DNA of 64,000 nucleotides. It comes from Biomphalaria glabrata (Eukaryota > Mollusca > Gastropoda > Planorbidae). The stretch lies in NCBI RefSeq assembly GCF_947242115.1, contig NC_074728.1, forward strand, positions 16,377,542 to 16,441,541, in the 5' to 3' direction. Shown piece after piece: positions 58,056 through 64,000 of this stretch (its first letter is position 1; every line of letters begins with the position of its first letter). The notes beneath the pieces are model-generated. The model saw nothing but the letters and a program-made list of their open reading frames with translations. It had not been told where the DNA came from and did no database searches. The position numbers were made by a program, and so were the translations under genes.

Positions 58056-58619
58056 GTTAGGTAGAGGGACATATAAAAACTAAAATATATTTTTCTTATA
58101 AGAAAGACAAACACCTACACACAAGTTCGGGAGTACACAAATAAAGCATACATCTCCGTGGACGAGTGCTGAACAAATTGACTTGTCCATGAAGGAGGAA
58201 TCTAACATCCTTGTTAGTGATAACGTCAGCTGAGCTTTACCTTGTCATGTCTTGTGATAGAGAGAAGAAAGTAGAAGCTGGAAATGTACTAAATTCGTAG
58301 TAATCAGCTTCAATACATGAGAATTAATAAAATCTCATCATTAATATACCTATTATAGCTGTAAAACAGAGGCGTAACTAGCAAAGTGAGGGTGGTGCGG
58401 TCCGCACAGGACATCATATACCCTAACAACGTCACTGTTGTACAAACGTTAAAGTGACTGAATGTTAATATTTCGTATTTATATCAATTAAAAAAATATA
58501 TATTAAAATTTAATGTTCAAGAAGCTATAAAAATTTGTTTATAATACTTTTTGTAAGTTATATAAACAAAAATGTAAAATCCATTCGAACTTCCACATTC
58601 AAATCTTCAAATTCCGACT

Positions 58620-58866
58620 GCCAGATTAAAACTTCCACATTCTAATTTCAACAATCAAACTTCCACATTCAGACTTCAACATTCAAACTTCTACATTCAA
58701 ACTTCAACATTCAAATTTCAACATTCAAACTTCAACATTCAAACTTCAACATTCAAACTTCAACATTCAAAATTCGACATTCAAACTTCAACATTCAAAC
58801 TTCAAACTTCAACATTCAAACTTCAACATTCAAACTTTAACATTCAAACTTCAACATTCAAACTGA
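58620..58866. repeat. 14-bp minisatellite (left arm)
   Basis: About 17 units of AACTTCAACATTCA with variants. The same units resume at 60236-60282 after the LINE. Confidence 0.9.
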
Positions 58867-60238
58867 TTGTGATTGGGTGAGTGATTGTAAAGCTTCCAAA
58901 AAAGGGCAACTTGGCAGACTGTAACAACTGGAGGGGCATTACTCTCCTCTCTGTCCCAGGCAAAGTTTTCAGCACTGTTTTGTTGAGACGGCTTCAACAG
59001 TCTGTAGATGAAAGGCTCAGAGAAGAACAAGCAGGTTTCCGAAGAGGCAGATCATGTACAGAGCAGATTTTCGTTTTACGAAATATCATAGAACAAAGTC
59101 TTGAGTACCAACAACGGCTAACGATCAGTTTCGTGGACTTCAAAAAAGCGTTTGATAGTGTCCACCGAGAATCACTATGGAAAATAGTTAGAGAATACGG
59201 TATACCAGAAAAATTCGTCCAGATCCTACGACACCTTTACAGTCAGTCTAGTTGCTGCATTAAAACAGAAGAGGGAACAACAGAGTTTTTTACAATCGAG
59301 ACAGGTGTGAGACAGGGGTGCATCTTATCTCCCTTCCTTTTCCTCCTAGCCATCGACTACATAATGAGGAGAGCAATGAACCAGACTGCCTTTGGTATTC
59401 CATGGCATGAACAACTCCAATTGACGGACTTGGACTTTGCTGATGATGTTGCACTACTCGGGGCTACAAATAAATGCATTCAAGAAATGACGGAGAGCCT
59501 AGACAGAGAGGCACCCAAAATTGGCCTCCGCATAAACTTGGATAAGACTAAAATTATGCGAGTGGGATATAAGGCAAAGGGTGTCCCCGTCAGACTTGGC
59601 GAGTCAAAGCTTGAAGAGCTGGACAAGTTCACGTACCTTGGCAGCATCATAACAAATGATGGAGATGCTTACCATGATGTAGCGTGCCGAATAGGAAAGG
59701 CAGGGAGCATTTTCCAAAGGCTGCAGCCTATTTGGACTAGCCAAGCCATTGGACTCGAGACAAAAATACACCTTCTCAACACAATCGTCATTCCAACTGC
59801 TACATATGCATGTGAGACATGGAAGTCATCTGTCAAAATTGAGAAAAGACTAAATGTGGCTCAACAGAGATGGCTGAGACGGATTTTGGGAGTCAGTTAC
59901 ACAGACCGGATCTCAAACAAGGAAATCCTTTGCCGAACTGGGAGTCGAACACTTAGTAAGGTTGTGACTGAGCGTCGCATGAGGTTTGCGGGACATGTTC
60001 TACGTCAAAATGAATTACGCACACCAAGAGTTGCGATAACATGGAAGCCAAAACGAGGAAAGCGCAAACAGGGACGTCCTCGTATTACCTGGCGACACAC
60101 CTTCATGGAGGACCTCAGAACAGTGGACACCAGATGGGAAGAGGCTTCAGACATTGCCAGTGACAGATCATTATGGAGACAGCTTGCCGCCCAATGCGCC
60201 GAACGGCGCGGGAGGACCTAAGTCTAAGTCTAAGTCAA
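58867..60238 (+). mobile_element. 5'-truncated LINE with a long intact reverse-transcriptase frame
   Basis: A 446-codon frame (58881-60221) covers nearly the whole RT and C-terminus: LPKKGNLADCNNWRGITLLS, EEQAGFRRGRSC, ISFVDFKKAFDSVHRE, GVRQGCILSPFLFLLAIDY, LDFADDVALL with the catalytic FADD, INLDKTKIM, LDKFTYLGSII, then the RRMRFAGHVLRQ and RPRITWRHTF tail. No endonuclease domain is present, so it is 5'-truncated. It ends with TAAGTC repeated three times. The lack of internal stops suggests recent insertion. A stop lies just before the frame. Clade (RTE or Nimb/I-like) is uncertain. Confidence 0.9.
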
Positions 60239-60282
60239 ACTTCAACATTCAAACGTCTACATTCAAACTTCAACATTCAAAT
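60236..60282. repeat. 14-bp minisatellite (right arm)
   Basis: AACTTCAACATTCA units continue after the LINE, showing that the element inserted inside the array. Confidence 0.85.
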
Positions 60283-60346
60283 TTCCTTCGACTATGATGA
60301 AAGTATTAGCTAATGAGGATGAAAATCATTTAATGAGTATCTCTTT

Positions 60347-60347
<1 letters not shown>

Positions 60348-60396
<49 letters not shown>

Positions 60397-60412
60397 AAGA
60401 GTGTGTGTGTGT
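60348..60412. repeat. (GA)n(GT)n microsatellite
   Basis: About 25 GA dinucleotides with AAGA interruptions, then a short GT run. Confidence 0.9.
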
Positions 60413-60599
60413 GTGCGCAAATGTCTAATCAAAATTGCAAAGGTTAGTTAGAGTGAATAAGAGTCTGACCGGAAGTGTAGTCTTGTTTCGTTTACTTGTG
60501 AAATTGTGAAAAGAAACAAGATTGAGTATATGCTAAACACTAAGTTATTTTGATAATTTAATAGTTTACTAATGGACAATAATAAAGTAACCAGCACTA

Positions 60600-60925
60600 G
60601 CCTATAGAGATGTCTGCAAGCGAGACACGAGAGCCTCAGATATGAACGAAAGTATGTGAGAAGAAAAAGCCAAAAGACCGGAGTGCATGGAGACAGACTG
60701 TGCGTGCTGGGACGATCCTCGCTTAGAGAAAAAGAAACGAAGCGGCCTTAATCAAGAGGAATATAAAAGAACGCAACCCTGTCCGCTAGCCCTGAATCAG
60801 ATGCATACACAATTACACATGCACGAATTGTGGCAAAGTCTGCCGCTCTAGAATTGGTTTGATTAGCCACACCAGATTCTGCCCCGTCTCAAGACGAAAC
60901 CAAAACAAGTGACTCATCTGGGTTA
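60600..60925 (+). mobile_element. LINE C-terminal zinc-finger end
   Basis: The sequence reads RDVCKRDTRASDMNES, then after breaks TQPCPLALNQM and, in another frame, YTCTNCGKVCRSRIGLISHT (CxxC-H-C finger). This is the usual ORF2 end of a LINE family widespread in snails. Several frame changes make it dead. Confidence 0.65.
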
Positions 60926-62527
60926 ATCCATTGACTTCCGAGACAAGAAAGCCATATATATAAAGTAGCCGCAATGTAGATACATTTATTCACTCTAGAA
61001 TAAATACGAGAAAGCTATACCAATTAGGTACAAGCCATGCAAAGAAGATAAAGAGTCATTACACTATATGTATACTGTCACCTTCCCTCTCTGTTTGTTT
61101 CTCTGGTTTAATATGAGTAAGAAACAACTTGATTCATGTTAGCATGTGTTTCTGGTGATAAGCTACGTTCTAAAATAGTTTTTGTTTTGTCATCAGTAGA
61201 ATAGAAATGAAGTCAAATAAACATACAAATCTAATCAGATCAAGGGAGATAACTAGATAATGTCTTCTTAAGTTAGATAAAACATATTTGTTTCCCCTTG
61301 TTCTTTTGACGGGGCTCTTGGCAATCTATGTTAATCACAATAATCTCCTTTTGTATATGTTGGGTTTTTCATACTTTGCCTTTGTAAAGTTAAAGGAACA
61401 AAACTCATGCAGATAGCAAAGAAGAGAATTAACAAATATGAGGTTGTTAGACTAGAATCTAAAGAAAAATGTCCAATGAATGAAAGAAGGAAGAGAGAGA
61501 TTTTGAAGTACAAAGAAACAAGCCAAATATTCAAAGATACTTTAAAAACAAAACAAAAAAAAAAAAAAACACTTATTTAAGTGGAAGAGCTTCACATTTA
61601 CAGTGTATCAATACTGTTAGATTTATTTTCCTTCTTGTTATAAATATAAAAAAAAAATTACCTCTATTTAATTAACGAATTGGTTAACTTTTAAATTGAG
61701 TCATGCTTTTTCATGGACAATAAATAATTATGTAAATTATCAACTTGCCACGAGAATGGGAAGTGGGAGAAAATCGTGTTCAAAATTAGTAATAGCAGAC
61801 AAATAAGGAAAGTAGATAGAAGTTTTGCCAACTAAAGATCTCAAGTTTATTTGTGGATCTTCGTATCAACTCTTCTCTAGTAGGCTACTACTTGCTAGTT
61901 ACCAACTTGTTTTATACTGCACCGCTGAATGGCACGCACCATAGAGGGAACAGACAGTATTTACTTTCTATTGATACTAGGCTACAAGCGGAAAAGTCTA
62001 CACATTTGATTGTGCTGAAAAATTCTCTATTTTAATATAAAATTCATGCCTGCACGTGAGACACTAAGTTGAAGCTATTTATATTTTTTCGCCGTAATTG
62101 AAAATCCCCACTACATTTCCTGTGCACACTCCCCGAAACAAGCCTTAAAAAATAAAGTCTAGAGGAGGGCTAAGACTTTGTCAATACAGCTCGTGGCATT
62201 CCTTTGAATAACTGGGGGGAGGGGGAGAATGGTGGTCTTTTTTTTTTTTTAAATAATCTTTTTTTTTTTCAATAAAACTATTGGAAATATTAAGAAAGGA
62301 CTGAAAGAATTATTGTGCATAAAATTACAGACTTTAAAACGATAATGCACTCTCAATCGCATTAGCTCTTAAAGTCAAATAACGAAAGTTAAACAAATTA
62401 ACCCTTTGCGATAAACAATTGGGTAAAAATGAAGATCTTTGTTTATATTATAAATTTCAAACACAATAATCTCGTGTCTGTTTACTTTTGAATTTTTTTT
62501 GTAGTAGATCTATCTGGTTTTTATTCT
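60926..62527. other. Intergenic, nothing recognised
   Basis: AT-rich, with a poly(A) run at 61554 and poly(T) runs near 62240-62270. No gene was recognised. Confidence 0.4.
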
Positions 62528-62779
62528 TTAACTCTTTATCTCCGTAATTTTTTCCACGTTCTGACAGAATAGTTCTTTTTTCACATTTATACATTCTATC
62601 CTGTTAGGATTAAACTTCAATTACATTAGCAATCAGAAAACGTTACTTTTGGTCTAGAATTTTAGGAGAATGCATTCTCTTTAAAAAAAATAAATTAAAG
62701 TTTATTAAAATAAAAAAATGATTACATTTAATGGGGTCAAATCAGCGATAATATCGCCAATTAGGAGAGAAAGAGTTAA
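62528..62779 (+). mobile_element. MITE with TTAA-type ends (copy B)
   Basis: Starts TTAACTCTTTATCTCC and ends GGAGAGAAAGAGTTAA, which are inverted repeats with one mismatch. TTAA is the piggyBac-type target duplicate. The interior matches 25765-26021 in reverse (TCCGTAATTTTTTCCACGTT; GGGGTCAAATCAGCGATA). Confidence 0.75.
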
Positions 62780-63419
62780 GTTATACTATACAGAAACAGG
62801 AAGAGATTTTGAGATCGATATTGAAATGAAACATTTTTAAAGACGCTATACAGGGAGATGACTTTGCCAACTTAATAACTATTACTTTGTACTGTTAGAT
62901 AACGGACATACAACTGTGCTAAACAAGCACAAATATTATATAATATTATTAACCAACACTTTGTATATTCTGTCTGTCTGTCTGGCATTTTACGTCTCGA
63001 GAGACGATCTTTTCCCTTTGTTCTGGGGGGAAAGCCTGGGCGGTAAATTTGCGAGTGTTGGACTGCTGTACTCTATGAAAATAGCGAGCTAATTAGAATG
63101 TTGTTATGTTAAAATCTGCTATAAATTACGTCTATTTTAAGAACAATTAAGACAATACTGATGTGTTTTTTTTTAACATGTGTTAATGTTGAGATGAAAC
63201 TATGAGTATGAGAAATCGTATGTATATAGTTAAACGTGTACATAACTTTGACTAACTTTTTAACTTTACAAATGCATAGTTTTAGGACTACTAATAGTAC
63301 TTTTGGTAAATGCAACCAACTTTTGTGTACCCCCTGGATATGACCAACATTGGTTCTGGTCACTAACATTGGAAGTACGAATACTTTCACATTATCTTGA
63401 AAATCTAGAGGTCTAAAGA

Positions 63420-63583
63420 ACACTATTTCCAAGAAACATCATTTTCAACAAGGAAAATAATTTCTAAGAAACATAATTCCTAAGGAACATAATTTCTAAG
63501 GAATATAATTTCTAAGTAATTGAATTTCAAAGTAATTCTAAGAAACAAAATTTCTAAGTTACTTTAAGGAACATAATTTCTAA
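63420..63583. repeat. Degenerate ~20-bp tandem repeat
   Basis: AATTTCTAAGGAACAT-like units recur about eight times with drift, ending at the presumed hAT end. Confidence 0.75.
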
Positions 63584-64000
63584 GTCAGTGATGCCCAGAA
63601 TACGGCCCGCGGGCCAGATCATGTCAGCGACGTGGTTCCTTCCGGCCCACCGAAATGTTGGCACAAAGTGTAGAAAATCCCCCATCCAAAAAGAAAATGT
63701 TGACAAATGTATCTTTACCTACGTTAGGGCCCTCAATTTTTCTTTAATTAATTGGTACAATGACCTTTAATATTTGGACGGTTAGTGAATTGAACTCTGA
63801 ATGTAGAATGTACCAGAAAAAATGAACGGATCTTTACTCTTTGTGGAATATGATAATAAGCCAAAAAATTTTATTTGTAAAGAAAATGAGTCTGTTTTAA
63901 GAAGAAAAACATGTAAACGGCATTATAAAACAAATATGGCGACATTCTTGATATAAGCCGCAAAAAAAAAAAAAAAGTTTAACTACGCCTACTGATTGGA
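63584..64000 (+). mobile_element. 5' end of a hAT-like DNA transposon (runs off the window)
   Basis: CAGTGATGCCCAGAATACGG followed by CCCGCGGGCC resembles the CAGTGGTTCCCAAACT-GGCCCGCGGGCC start common to hAT elements. About 90 bases later TCCAAAAAGAAAATGTTGAC resembles the SKKRKVD start of ZBED-like hAT transposases. The remainder is beyond the window or already decayed. Confidence 0.45.

Overview
The window looks like nuclear DNA of a gastropod mollusc, most likely a pulmonate freshwater snail. It is AT-rich and intron-rich, holds many degenerate LINE fragments, tRNA-derived SINEs, MITEs and minisatellites, and encodes secreted AA15 polysaccharide monooxygenases of invertebrate type. No bacterial operon, CRISPR array or rRNA was seen, and no LTR element was recognised. 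The species is inferred, not proven.

Left part (about 1.7-16.4 kb, + strand): one gene whose last exon (15470-16377) encodes a PA-clan, trypsin-like serine-protease domain. Upstream lies a chain of very small candidate exons (33-117 nt). Every one has a length divisible by three and begins and ends in phase 1, in register with the last exon. They lie in introns filled with a 2.8-kb 52-bp minisatellite, LINE pieces and SINEs. This resembles a micro-exon gene and is the least expected structure in the window.

Middle (16.4-30.9 kb): no host gene recognised. It holds two tandem copies of a roughly 1-kb interspersed repeat, a 27-bp minisatellite open in several frames, a TTAA-flanked MITE, a hAT-type transposase relic and a CR1/L2-like LINE.

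Right part (31-56.2 kb, + strand): three tandem AA15 LPMO genes with identical intron phases, each four coding exons plus an apparent 5'-UTR intron. Each encodes a signal peptide, the AA15 catalytic domain, a Ser/Thr-rich linker and a conserved six-cysteine tail. Copies 1 and 2 keep both copper-brace histidines. Copy 3 has lost both (mature residue 1 is Gln, residue 91 is Arg) yet has an intact reading frame, so it looks like a conserved pseudo-enzyme. Copy 1 appears to use a GC-AG intron. A 42-bp remnant of the copy-2 linker lies downstream of copy 2.

Right edge (56.2-64 kb): SINEs, a 5'-truncated LINE inserted in a 14-bp minisatellite, a second copy of the TTAA MITE, and what looks like the 5' end of a hAT transposon running off the window.
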